Assembly: GCA_027886175.1 (NCBI GenBank)
Contig: JAJNNQ010000078.1
Span: 1,054,001-1,118,000 of the forward strand
DNA: 64,000 bases
Direction: 5' to 3'
Origin: Phylloscopus collybita
Lineage: Eukaryota > Chordata > Aves > Passeriformes > Phylloscopidae
Shown here: positions 54,466 through 64,000 of the stretch, in pieces
Position numbering within the stretch: position 1 is the stretch's first letter
How the letters are laid out: every line of letters starts with the position of its first letter
Notes under the pieces: model-generated
Seen by the model: only the letters and a program-made list of their open reading frames with translations
The model's database searches: none
What the model was told of the DNA's origin: nothing
Made by a program: the position numbers and the translations under genes

Positions 54466-55639
54466 ACGAAGGTGGGGCAGGACACTGCCCAGGTGCTGGC
54501 AGCTGTCAGCTGACTCAAGCCATACACATGAGCCTTCCACCTTGGCTAGCACGGGTGCTGGCAGCTGAGCCCCTGGCAACATGCCACCTGACCCTACTGC
54601 AGAGCAATTTTAGGGTGAAGCTGGGGTGAGGGAGGGCGGTGGGCAACTCTCCCAGCCCCTGAGCACAAGGTGAGAAAAGAGAAACACTGTTACCCATCCA
54701 CCCCTTGAAGTGACACATCCTGACAAAGGAAAGAGAGGGGCAAAGGAACAATTTTTTGATTGATCTACACAGCACTGGGAGGGGACCATTCAAATCCAGG
54801 TCTCCAGCATTGAAAATGCCACAGCTCATCCTGGTGCTAAAATCTCCAAACAAAACACAAACAGTAACCCCAAACCCAAGCAGTAATGTTTGAATTTTCT
54901 GTGATTGATGGCTGAGAGAAGCTGCTGGGCAGTGCTGATGGTCTCTTGTCTGCACACTCCTTGTCTTTGCTCATCTCAGGGCTCCACAAAGCCACCTGAG
55001 GGTTTCTTCCTGCTCTTGCCTGTGCTGAGACCAAAGTGCCTTGGGGTGCCCAGTGCTGTAAGCAGCAGAGCTGGTGAAAGTCACCGCACGCCAACGCAGC
55101 CTTCCCCTCCAAGGCTCCAAAAGTGCAAGGGCAGAAAGCTGTAGCCTGAGCTGGATTTGGCCAGAGGTCCCCTCTTCACTGTCATGCCTTGCAGGTTAGC
55201 AAAATCCCCACGGACAGTGCTGGGGACATTCCACCACTGACTTTCACTCCAAACCTTTCCATTTCCTACAAGAAATATTCTGATTTTTCCTTCTGCTTGG
55301 AATGGGATGGATTCCGTTGGCTGATGAAATGTTTTGGCACAAAGCTTCTCCTCGCACGGAAACACTTCCAGGCAACCTGAAACTCTTGTGCCCAACTGAC
55401 AACCCCTTTTGTCCCACTGGATCATGGAAGCACAGTGCAAAAGGCAGCACCTTTCTCTCCTCTGCGAGGAGCTGGCTTCACAGCCCAACCTCCTGACACC
55501 ATGCAGGTGGTGCCAGAAAGGATGTTGTATCTTGGTGGGGGTCATTCTATTAGCCCAGGGAACAAACAAGATGACCAGAGGTAAATGATCTCAGGTTGCA
55601 CCATATGAGCTTTTGATGGGATCTCGAGGAAATATTCCT

Positions 55640-55835
55640 GCAACAAAAAAGATATCAAGCTTTGGAACAGGCTGCCTGGGGAAAAGTCTGAGTCACCACC
55701 CTCAGAAAGGATGAAAAGTCATGTGCATGTGGCCTTTGAGTACCTGGCTGATTGTTGCATTAGGCAGTGTTTAGTTTTGCCCTTGGGCTGTGTGATCTTC
55801 AGGGACTTTTTCCACCTCGCTGACTCCAAGATTGA
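55640..55835 (+). mobile_element. CR1 LINE fragment in each unit
   Basis: TTTGGAACAGGCTGCCTGGG through GATCTTCAGGGACTTTTTCC is CR1 3' sequence. It recurs at 59,765-59,940 and from 63,880 to the window end, so the insertion predates unit duplication. An A-run before it varies (6 to 14 A). Confidence 0.75.
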
Positions 55836-56039
55836 AGTACAGCTCAAGCAGTGAGGAATCAAAGCTTCCACTCAATGGTCCTTAAGGGCGCCTTCCAATA
55901 TGGCTATCTAGGAGATTGCCAGTGGGGGGCAGATGAAAAGAAATGCAAAAGAAAGAAGATTGGGAGTTCTTTGAAGAAGATTCTCTCAAAGGCAGCCTTG
56001 GGCTCTCCACCAGGGCTGCTCTGAGTGGCTGAGGCAGGG

Positions 56040-56471
56040 TGGGGACAAAGGGTGGGGTTGGCCGGGTTGTGATGTGCTGTGACAGCTGTGACATCAGGGG
56101 GGACATGTCACAAAGGGGGCAGCTCTAAAAGGCCCCCGCAGGTAACGCTGGCCCAGGATTGCTTCGGCAAGCGGTGAGTGCGCCCGTGCTGGGGAGGCTG
56201 GGCTGGGGACAAGGGCCGGGGCAGAAACGCTGCACCCGGGGCTGGGTGCTGCCCCTGCATGCAGGGACAGCCCCCCATGGGAGAGCCTTGGGCAGTCCAC
56301 AGTGCTGCTGCTGCTGCTGGGGCAGCAGGACAGGCCTTGCTGCCTGCCAGCTCTCTGGGGCCCTGCCCTCCCTGCCCCTACATCCCTGAGCATCCTGCCC
56401 TCCCTCCAGCAAGCAGCAGTTCCCTCCCTCACAGCCCCACTCAAGGCCTTCTCTCCATCCTCCTGCAGACC
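56040..56471 (+). promoter_or_regulatory. Promoter, exon 1 and intron of ITPRIPL1-like gene 1
   Basis: A CRE-like TGACATCA near 56,088-56,095 and a TATA-like CTCTAAAAGG (~56,123-56,132), then an inferred non-coding exon ending at 56,173 (CGGCAAGCG/GTGAGTG). The intron runs 56,174-56,468, with acceptor CATCCTCCTGCAG. This decides the start: the in-frame open stretch upstream of 56,472 is intron. Confidence 0.6.
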
Positions 56472-58151
56472 ATGAATTCCATTGCATTTCTTTTTGTGCT
56501 CTTGGGAAGCCTCATCCAGTACCCACAGCCCGTGGGTGATGTTTGGGATGAGGAAACACGTCTGCGCATGGAAGTGCGTGCAAAGCACCTGGAATGGGAG
56601 AGGATTCGGCTGGAGCAGGAGGTGGAGCAGCTCAGCCTGAAGCAGGTGCAGCTCTTGCAGCTCTTGGCTGTTGCTGTGCTCCTGGCCCTTGTCTTGGTGC
56701 TCTCGTTTATTGGGTGCAAAAACAGCCTGAGGAGAGAGGAGATGGAAGAAGAAAACAAGGGTGCAAATGGAGAAGAAGTCAGAAATGTGGCTGCAAATGG
56801 AGGAGAAGATGTCGGAAAGGAAGAAGACAACGCAAATGGGGAGGAAGACAACAATGAGGATGGCAATGCTGCAGCTGAAGAGGGTGACAGTGGAAATGAA
56901 AAGGAAGGTGGCAACATTGCTCTTAATGAAGAAGATGATATTGAAAAAGAAGTGGTCACTGAGGGGGCAAATGCGGGAAACAACGAGGTGGGAAATGAAG
57001 TCCAAGGAGAAGGAAATGACTTTGATGATAACGTTGGAAGAATTATAATGGAGCGCATCGAGTGGCCTGTACAGGACCTGCAGAAAGGCTGCAAGTGGAC
57101 AGCTGCCCTCATGGACAATTATACAACTTACTTTGAACATGTCTTGTCCAACAGCTTCTACCCAGTCCTGCAACGAGCCATTGGGGTGGGCAGTGCCTTT
57201 GAAGGCTGGAGTCCCCGTGAGCAGGATGTTGTCTATCGTGTGCTCATCCCCATGACTCCTCCCCCAGGCCACAGCTTCCACCTGGAGCTGGACTCTGCAG
57301 GGCAGCGGCTGGTGAGGAACTTCCGTGTCCGCGTGCAGCTGGAGTGCACCTGCAGGAGGCAGCAGCAGGGGCAGGACATGCTGTGCTTCCTGCACCACCC
57401 CGAGGAGGAGCTGAGGACCAGTCAGGATCCCAGCCTCCTGGACACCCTGTGCACCGATGCCTACCTGGATGTGCACAAAACTGCCCGCTGGTTCTGCCAG
57501 CTGGTGAGAGCAATCTGGCCGGCTCTGCCTCAGTCACACAGCTGGCATTTAACACTGCTGCCCTCCAGACGCTCCTGCCAATTCAAGGTGACAAATGGCA
57601 CAGAAAGCATCAGGATTGAGATGCTGTTTGGGGTGCGGAGAGATGGCTCCGACATCTTTGTCAGCAGCCAGACTAGAGAGGCCTACACGCCAAGCACAAC
57701 CTGGCCCGAGACTTATGCGGTGGCAGAGATGGAGTTCTTCAAGCACATCGCCAGGCAGGCCCCCGCTGACAGTTTGCACCTCAGATGCCTGCAGTTCTTT
57801 ACCCGTCTCCAGCTGGGCTTTGGCTTTTCCACCTACACCATGAAGACCATCGTCATGCACCTGCTCAATGTCGTGCCCGTGTCACAGTGGCGCAGGAGAG
57901 ATTTCCTGCCGCGACTGGTGGATATCATCGATATCCTGGGCTTCTGTGTGCGAGCCAAAAGTCTCAACCACTTCGTTGTGGGTAACCAGAGGCTGCCTCG
58001 GGACATCCGTTTGCCCCGAGATGTTCAAATGGGTGAGACCTGCAATCTCCTCCAGCACCTGGCGCAGCAATCGGCCGCCCACAGGCAGGCGATGAGTGAG
58101 TACCAGGCTCTGCGACAGTGGTTCCAAAGAATCCTTCTGGCTGAACACTGA
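56472..58151 (+). CDS. ITPRIPL1-like: ITPRIPL1-like protein 1, 559 aa
   Basis: Start MNSIAFLFVLL three bases after the acceptor. Architecture of the ITPRIP/ITPRIPL family: signal peptide (1-~22), charged coiled coil (~27-60), one transmembrane helix (~61-81, LLQLLAVAVLLALVLVLSFI), a Glu/Asp/Asn/Gly-rich linker (~88-185), then a Mab-21-like nucleotidyltransferase-fold domain to the end (GSAFEGWSP, CTDAYLDVHKTARWFCQLV). Length agrees with human ITPRIPL1 (about 555). It is expected to be a type I membrane protein; in this family the Mab-21 fold is thought to be catalytically degenerate. Single coding exon without stop or frameshift. The paralogue is at 60,580. Confidence 0.85.
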   Translation: MNSIAFLFVLLGSLIQYPQPVGDVWDEETRLRMEVRAKHLEWERIRLEQEVEQLSLKQVQLLQLLAVAVLLALVLVLSFIGCKNSLRREEMEEENKGANGEEVRNVAANGGEDVGKEEDNANGEEDNNEDGNAAAEEGDSGNEKEGGNIALNEEDDIEKEVVTEGANAGNNEVGNEVQGEGNDFDDNVGRIIMERIEWPVQDLQKGCKWTAALMDNYTTYFEHVLSNSFYPVLQRAIGVGSAFEGWSPREQDVVYRVLIPMTPPPGHSFHLELDSAGQRLVRNFRVRVQLECTCRRQQQGQDMLCFLHHPEEELRTSQDPSLLDTLCTDAYLDVHKTARWFCQLVRAIWPALPQSHSWHLTLLPSRRSCQFKVTNGTESIRIEMLFGVRRDGSDIFVSSQTREAYTPSTTWPETYAVAEMEFFKHIARQAPADSLHLRCLQFFTRLQLGFGFSTYTMKTIVMHLLNVVPVSQWRRRDFLPRLVDIIDILGFCVRAKSLNHFVVGNQRLPRDIRLPRDVQMGETCNLLQHLAQQSAAHRQAMSEYQALRQWFQRILLAEH

Positions 58152-58815
58152 ATCAGTGAAGGCCAGGAGTCACGGCCAGGAGCACAGAGCTGTGCTTGTG
58201 CTGCTTCCACCTGGCAGCAGAGATCCACCTCCCAGCACAAATTTGCTGCTTGAAGGAGAAGAGGATGCGTGCAAAGGCTCCGGCCAAGGTCCCACAGCCT
58301 CTCCTTACACCTCAGCCGGTGGAGGGTCATGGGAGGATTTATTCTACCTCCTTGTATCATTTCATTCTCCAAAAGAAGGCACCCAGATCTGCATAAGGCC
58401 CTGTCCATGGATGAACTCGGCGGCTCCTGAAAAAGCACATGAAGAGAGCACACGCCACACATGCAGGGCCAAACGCCACGTGCAACATGCAGTTGTTCCT
58501 GGCCCTTGGGAAGGACCAAATATTGGAGAATGAAAGTAGCAGGAATGTGGGACAGAAGAAAGAAACTGGGCAAAAAAGACCAAGAGGATAAATCAACGCT
58601 GCTTGCCCAGGACCAGTCAATGGATGGACTCTCTCCTTGTGTCTCCAGAACAGACACCTTTAGGACAGCATTGGACCAGCTGTGTTGGAGCTGCCTTGAA
58701 ATTTTGTACATATAAGCATCTAGGTTTTTATTTCATAGATATATATGTCTTGTATATAGAAATTATATACTGTATTCTTTATCAATTATTGTATAGAATA
58801 GTAAAATTCAATAAA
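58152..58815 (+). terminator. 3' UTR and poly(A) signal of gene 1
   Basis: AATAAA at 58,810-58,815, with a second AATAAA eight bases on. The sequence is shared by T1, T2 and gene 2. Confidence 0.75.
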
Positions 58816-60149
58816 ACAATAAACTAATATAAAAAATATCAAGAGAGGCACAAAGGAACAGTTTTTTTTGATCTACCCAGCACTGGGAGGGGACCATTCA
58901 AATCCAGGTCTCCAGCATTGAAAATGCCACAGCTTTTCCTGGTGCTAAAAAACTCCCAACAAAACAGAACACAAACCCCAAACTCAAGCAATAACGTTTG
59001 AATTTTCTGTGTTTGACGGCTGAGAGAAGCTGCTGGGCAGTGCTGATGGTCTCTTGTCTGCACACTCCTTGTCTTTGCTCATCTCAGGGCTCCACAAAGC
59101 CACCTGAGGGTTTCTTCCTGCTCTTGCCTGTGCTGAGACCAAAGTGCCTTGGGGTGCCCAGGGCTGTAAGCAGCAGAGCTGGTGAAAGTCACCGCACGCC
59201 AATGCAGCCTTCCCCTCCAAGGCTCCAAAAGTGCAAGGGCAGAAAGCTGTAGCCTGAGCTGGATTTGGCCAGAGGTCCCCTCTTCACTGTCACGCCTTGC
59301 AAGTTAGCAAAATCTCCACGGACAGTGCTGGGGACATTCCAGAACTGACTTTCACTCCAAACCTTTCCATTTCCTACAAGAAAAACTCTGATTTTTCCTT
59401 CTGCTTGGAATGGGATGGATTCCCTTGGCTGATGAAATGTTTTAGCACAAAACTTGTCCTCACAAGGAAGTACTTCCAGATAACCTGAAACTCGTGCCCA
59501 CTGACAACCCCTTTTGTCCCACTGGATCACGGAAGCACAGTACAAAAGGCAGCACTTTTCTCTCCTCTGCAAGGAGCTGGCTTCACAGCCCAACTTCCTG
59601 ACACCATGCAGATGTTCCCAGAGGGGAGGTTGTAGCTTGGTGGAGGTCATTCTATTAGCCCAGGGAACAAACAACATGACCAGAGGAAAATGACCTCAGG
59701 TTGCACCGCATGAGCTTTTGATGGGATCTCGAGGAAATATTCCTGCAAAAAAAAAAAAAAGATAAGAAGCTTGGGAGTAGGCTGCCTGGGGAAAAGTCTG
59801 AGTCACCACCCTCAGAAAGGTTGAAAAGTCATGGGCATGTGGCGTTTGGGGACCTGGCTGATTGGTGCAATAGGCAGTGTTAAGTTTGCCCTTGGGCTGT
59901 GTGATCTTCAGGGACTTTTTCCACCTCGCTGACTCCAAGATTAAAGCCCAGCTCAAGCAGTGAGGAATCAAAACTTCCACTCAATGACCCTCAAGGGCGC
60001 CTTCCAATATGGCTATCTAGGAGATTGCCAGTGGGGGACAGATGAAAAGAAATGCCAAAAAAGAAGAGTGGGAGTTCTTTGAAGAAGATTCACTCAAAGG
60101 CAGCCTTGGGCACTCCACCAGGGCTGCTCTGAGTGGCTGAGGCAGGGTG

Positions 60150-60579
60150 GGGACAAAGGGTGGGGTTGGCCGGGTTGTGATGTGCTGTGACAGCTGTGAC
60201 ATCACGGGGGACATGTCACAAAGGGGGCAGCTCTAAAAGGCCCCCGCAGGTAACGCTGGCCCAGGATTGCTTCGGCAAGCGGTGAGTGCGCCCGTGCTGG
60301 GGAGGCTGGGCTGGGGACAAGGGCCGGGGCAGAAACGCTGCACCCGGGGCTGGGTGCTGCCCCTGTGTGCAGGGACAGCCCCCCATGGGAGAGCCTTGGG
60401 CAGTCCACAGTGCTGCTGCTGCTGCTGGGGCAGCAGGACAGGCCTTGCTGCCTGCCAGCTCTCTGGGGCCCTGCCCTCCCTGCCCCCACATCCCTGAGCA
60501 TCCTGCCCTCCCTCCAGCAAGCAGCAGTTCCCTCCCTCACAGCCCCACTCAAGGCCTTCTCTCCATCCTCCTGCAGACC
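60150..60579 (+). promoter_or_regulatory. Promoter, exon 1 and intron of ITPRIPL1-like gene 2
   Basis: The same elements as gene 1: TGACATCA (~60,197), CTCTAAAAGG at 60,231-60,240, donor GCG/GTGAGTG at 60,281, acceptor CTCCTGCAG at 60,576. Promoter sequence is almost unchanged between the units. Confidence 0.6.
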
Positions 60580-62262
60580 ATGAATTCCATTGCATTCCTT
60601 TTTGTGCTCTTGAGAAGCCTCATCCAGTACCCACAGCCCGTGGGTGATGTTTGGGATGAGGAAACACGTCTGCGCATGGAACTGCGTGCAAAGTACCTGG
60701 AATGGGAGAGGATTCGGCTGGAGCGGGAGGTGGAGCAGCTCAACCGGAAGCAGGTGCAGCTCTGGCAGCTCTTGGCTGTTGCTGTGCTCCTGGCCCTTGT
60801 CTTGGTGCTCTGGTTTATTGGGTGCAAAAACAGCCTGAGGAGAGAGGAGTTGAAAGGAGAAAACAAGGGTGCAAATGGAGAGGATGTCAGAAATGTGGCT
60901 GCAAATGGAGGAGAAGATGTCGGAAAGGAAGAAGACAACGCAAATCGGGAGGAAGACAACAATGAGGATGGCAATGCTGCAGCTGAAGAGGGCGACAGTG
61001 GAAATGAAGAGGAAGGTGGCAACATTGCTGTTAATGAGGAAGAGGATATTGAAAAAGAAGTGGTCAATGAGGTTGCAAATGCAGGAAAAGACAATGAGGG
61101 GGCAAATGAAGTCCAAGAAGAAGGAAATGACTTTGATGATAACGTTGGAAGAATTATAATGGAGCGCATCGAGTGGCCTGTACAGGACCTGCAGAAAGGC
61201 TGCAAGTGGACAGCTGCCCTCATGGACAATTATACAACTTACTTTGAACATGTCTTGTCCAACAGCTTCTACCCAGTCCTGCAACGAGCCATTGGGGTGG
61301 GCAGTGCCTTTGAAGGCTGGAGTCCCCGTGAGCAGGATGTTGTCTATCGTGTGCTCATCCCCATGACTCCTCCCCCAGGCCACAGCTTCCACCTGGAGCT
61401 GGAATCTGCGGGGCAGCGGCTGGTGAGGAACTTCCGTGTCCGCGTGCAGCTGGAGTGCACCTGCAGGAGGCAGCTGCAGGGGCAGAACATGCTGTGCTTC
61501 CTGCACCACCCCGAGGAGGAGCTGAGGAGCAATCAGGATCCCAGCCTCCTGGACACCCTGTGCACCGATGCCTACCTGGATGTGCACAAAACTGCCCGCT
61601 GGTTCTGCCAGCTGGTGAGAGCAATCTGGCCGGCTCTGCCTCAGTCACACAGCTGGCATTTAACGCTGCTGCCCTCCAGACGCTCCTGCCAATTCAAGGT
61701 GACCAATGGCACAGAAAGCTTCAGGATGGAGATGCTGTTCGGGGTGCGGAGAGATGGCTCCGACATCTTTGTCAGCAGCCAGACTAGAGAGGCCTACACG
61801 CCAAGCACAACCTGGCCCGAGACTTATGCGGTGGCAGAGATGGAGTTCTTCAAGCACATCGCCAGGAAGGCCCCCGCTGACAGTTTGCACCTCAGATGCC
61901 TGCAGTTCTTCACCCGTCTCCAGCTGGGCTTTGGCTTTTCCACCTACACCATGAAGACCATCGTCATGCACCTGCTCAATGTCGTGCCCGTGTCACAGTG
62001 GCGCAGGAGAGATTTCCTGCCGCGACTGGTGGATATCATCGATACCCTGGGCTTATGTGTGCGAGCCAAAAGCCTCAACCACTTCATTGTGGGTAACCAG
62101 AGGCTCCCTCGGGACATCCGTTTGCCCCGAGATGTTCAAATGGGTGAGACCTGCAATCTCCTCCAGCACCTGGCGCAGCAATCGGCCGCCCACAGGCAGG
62201 CGATGAGTGAGTACCAGGCTCTGCGACAGTGGTTCCAAAGAATCCTTCTGGCTGAACACTGA
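60580..62262 (+). CDS. ITPRIPL1-like: ITPRIPL1-like protein 2, 560 aa
   Basis: Tandem paralogue of the gene at 56,472, with the same start, domains and terminus (ILLAEH). Differences cluster in the N-terminal quarter: signal peptide LLRSL for LLGSL, coiled coil QLNRKQVQLW for QLSLKQVQLL, VLWFIG for VLSFIG, and the acidic linker with a net one-residue difference. The Mab-21-like domain differs at only about ten residues (for example HLELES for HLELDS). No break. Both genes have the same splice structure and 3' UTR. Probably functional. Confidence 0.85.
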   Translation: MNSIAFLFVLLRSLIQYPQPVGDVWDEETRLRMELRAKYLEWERIRLEREVEQLNRKQVQLWQLLAVAVLLALVLVLWFIGCKNSLRREELKGENKGANGEDVRNVAANGGEDVGKEEDNANREEDNNEDGNAAAEEGDSGNEEEGGNIAVNEEEDIEKEVVNEVANAGKDNEGANEVQEEGNDFDDNVGRIIMERIEWPVQDLQKGCKWTAALMDNYTTYFEHVLSNSFYPVLQRAIGVGSAFEGWSPREQDVVYRVLIPMTPPPGHSFHLELESAGQRLVRNFRVRVQLECTCRRQLQGQNMLCFLHHPEEELRSNQDPSLLDTLCTDAYLDVHKTARWFCQLVRAIWPALPQSHSWHLTLLPSRRSCQFKVTNGTESFRMEMLFGVRRDGSDIFVSSQTREAYTPSTTWPETYAVAEMEFFKHIARKAPADSLHLRCLQFFTRLQLGFGFSTYTMKTIVMHLLNVVPVSQWRRRDFLPRLVDIIDTLGLCVRAKSLNHFIVGNQRLPRDIRLPRDVQMGETCNLLQHLAQQSAAHRQAMSEYQALRQWFQRILLAEH

Positions 62263-62926
62263 ATCAGTGAAGGCCAGGAGTCACGGCCAGGAGCACAGAG
62301 CTGTGCTTGTGCTGCTTCCACCTGGAAGCAGAGATCCACCTCCCAGCACAAATTTGCTGCTTGAAGGAGAAGAGGATGCGTGCAAAGGCTCCGGCCAAGG
62401 TCCCACAGCCTCTCCTTACACCTCAGCCGGTGGAGGGTCATGGGAGGATTTATTCTACCTCCTTGTATCATTTCATTCTCCAAAAGAAGGCACCCAGATC
62501 TGCATAAGGCCCTGTCCATGGATGAACTCGGCAGCTCCTGAAAAAGCACATGAAGAGAGCACACGCCACACATGCAGGGCCAAACGCCACGTGCAACATG
62601 CAGTTGTTCCTGGCCCTTGGGAAGGACCAAATATTGGAGAATGAAAGTAGCAGGAATGTGGGACAGAAGAAAGAAACTGGGCAAAAAAGACCAAGAGGAT
62701 AAATCAACGCTGCTTGCCCAGGACCAGTCAATGGATGGACTCTCTCCTTGTGTCTCCAGAACAGACACCTTTAGGACAGCATTGGACCAGCTGTGTTGGA
62801 GCTGCCTTGAAATTTTGTACATATAAGCATCTAGGTTTTTATTTCATAGATATATATGTCTTGTATATAGAAATTATATACTGTATTCTTTATCAATTAT
62901 TGTATAGAATAGTAAAATTCAATAAA
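62263..62926 (+). terminator. 3' UTR and poly(A) signal of gene 2
   Basis: AATAAA at 62,921-62,926, in the same context as gene 1. Confidence 0.75.
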
Positions 62927-62955
62927 ACAATAAACTAATATAAAAAATACCAAGA

Positions 62956-64000
62956 GAGGCACAAAGGAACAGTTTTTTTTGATCTACCCAGCACTGGGAG
63001 GGGACCATTCAAATCCAGGTCTCCAGCATTGAAAATGCCACAGCTTTTCCTGGTGCTAAAAAACTCCCAACAAAACAGAACACAAACCCCAAACTCAAGC
63101 AATAACGTTTGAATTTTCTGTGTTTGACGGCTGAGAGAAGCTGCTGGGCAGTGCTGATGGTCTCTTGTCGGCACACTCCTTGTCTTTGCTCATCTCAGGG
63201 CTCCACAAAGCCACCTGAGGGTTTCTTCCTGCTCTTGCCTGTGCTGAGACCAAAGTGCCTTGGGGTGCCCAGGGCTGTAAGCAGCAGAGCTGGTGAAAGT
63301 CACCGCACGCCAATGCAGCCTTCCCCTCCAAGGCTCCAAAAGTGCAAGGGCAGAAAGCTGTAGCCTGAGCTGGATTTGGCCAGAGGTCCCCTCTTCACTG
63401 TCACGCCTTGCAAGTTAGCAAAATCTCCACGGACAGTGCTGGGGACATTCCAGAACTGACTTTCACTCCAAACCTTTCCATTTCCTACAAGAAAAACTCT
63501 GATTTTTCCTTCTGCTTGGAATGGGATGGATTCCCTTGGCTGATGAAATGTTTTAGCACAAAACTTGTCCTCACACGGAAACACTTCCAGATAACCTGAA
63601 ACTCGTGCCCACTGACAACCCCTTTTGTCCCACTGGATCACGGAAGCACAGTACAAAAGGCAGCACTTTTCTCTCCTCTGCGAGGAGCTGGCTTCACAGC
63701 CCAACTTCCTGACACCATGCAGATGTTCCCAGAGGGGAGGTTGTAGCTTGGTGGAGGTCATTCTATTAGCCCAGGGAACAAACAACATGACCAGAGGAAA
63801 ATGACCTCAGGTTGCACCGCATGAGCTTTTGATGGGATCTCGAGGAAATATTCCTGCAAAAAAAAAAAAAGATAAGAAGCTTGGGAGTAGGCTGCCTGGG
63901 GAAAAGTCTGAGTCACCACCCTCAGAAAGGTTGAAAAGTCATGGGCATGTGGCGTTTGGGGACCTGGCTGATTGGTGCAATAGGCAGTGTTAAGTTTGCC
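62956..64000 (+). repeat. Start of a third ITPRIPL1-like unit
   Basis: Follows unit 2 with very few differences (a shorter A-run at ~63,859). The coding exon would lie beyond the window. Confidence 0.9.

Larger units (their letters stand above)
54735..64000 (+). repeat. 4.11-kb tandem repeat with ITPRIPL1-like genes, 2.25 units
   Basis: Units start at ~54,735, ~58,845 and ~62,956 (periods 4110 and 4111). Each holds ~1.3 kb of upstream sequence with a CR1 fragment, promoter, non-coding exon 1, intron, single coding exon and 3' UTR. Units 2 and 3 are nearly identical where both are visible; unit 1 differs more in the spacer. The array continues beyond the window. Confidence 0.95.

Noticed and set aside
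56178..56471. An N-terminal extension of the ITPRIPL1-like proteins (98 more residues in frame)
   Set aside because: The stretch starts at a GTG inside a GTGAGTG donor and ends at a clean acceptor three bases before ATG; it is the intron. The same holds for 60,286-60,579.
1..64000. tRNA, rRNA, snoRNA genes or a CRISPR array
   Set aside because: I saw no cloverleaf with A/B boxes, no rRNA words and no regularly spaced repeats with unique spacers. The tandem arrays are minisatellites, and the genome is vertebrate.

Overview
This is vertebrate nuclear DNA, most likely from a bird and probably a songbird. The signs are multi-exon genes with GT-AG introns, several CR1 LINE fragments, class II (beta-like) and 5-bp-duplicating endogenous retrovirus (ERV) pieces with perfect target-site duplications, an MHC class I-like leader exon, and multicopy PAK-like and ITPRIPL1-like genes, both of which are expanded in songbirds. 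I see no prokaryotic genes, tRNA, rRNA or CRISPR.

Layout: 1-1.48 kb is a truncated, chimeric ITPRIPL1-like copy. 5.4-16.2 kb is an intact-looking 16-exon PAK-type kinase gene whose exon phases all agree. It is flanked on both sides by AT/AG-rich minisatellites. 16.6-19.3 kb has no gene I can support. 20.4-29.8 kb is a minus-strand ERV complex: one degraded provirus (LTR, gag, protease, integrase tail, env, LTR) abuts the reverse transcriptase of a second, and that second element's dUTPase-protease frame is joined in frame to an exon of an unrecognised host-like gene family.

30.6-34.5 kb holds repeats, a solo LTR and a small array of MHC class I-like promoter/leader-exon modules on the minus strand. 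35-49.7 kb is a cluster of the unrecognised GC-rich, helix-predicted gene family (copies called C1-C5 here; C1 is the one fused to the ERV). C3 and C2 are head-to-tail, C3 and C4 are divergent, and C3 and C5 lie in a ~1.9-kb inverted duplication. Minisatellites and solo LTRs lie between and inside the copies. Only C2 keeps an unbroken main exon without foreign sequence.

50.5-64 kb is an ITPRIPL1-like cluster: a second truncated chimeric copy (51.3-52.3 kb, the twin of the one at the window start), a CR1 split by a solo LTR, then a 4.11-kb tandem repeat with two full ITPRIPL1-like genes and the start of a third unit.

The most interesting material is (1) the undescribed gene family and its in-frame fusion to a retroviral dUTPase-protease, (2) the PAK-like kinase with no visible CRIB domain and a hydrophobic N-terminus, and (3) the duplicated chimeric ITPRIPL1 tails. 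Identities come from motifs and internal comparison only; no database was searched.
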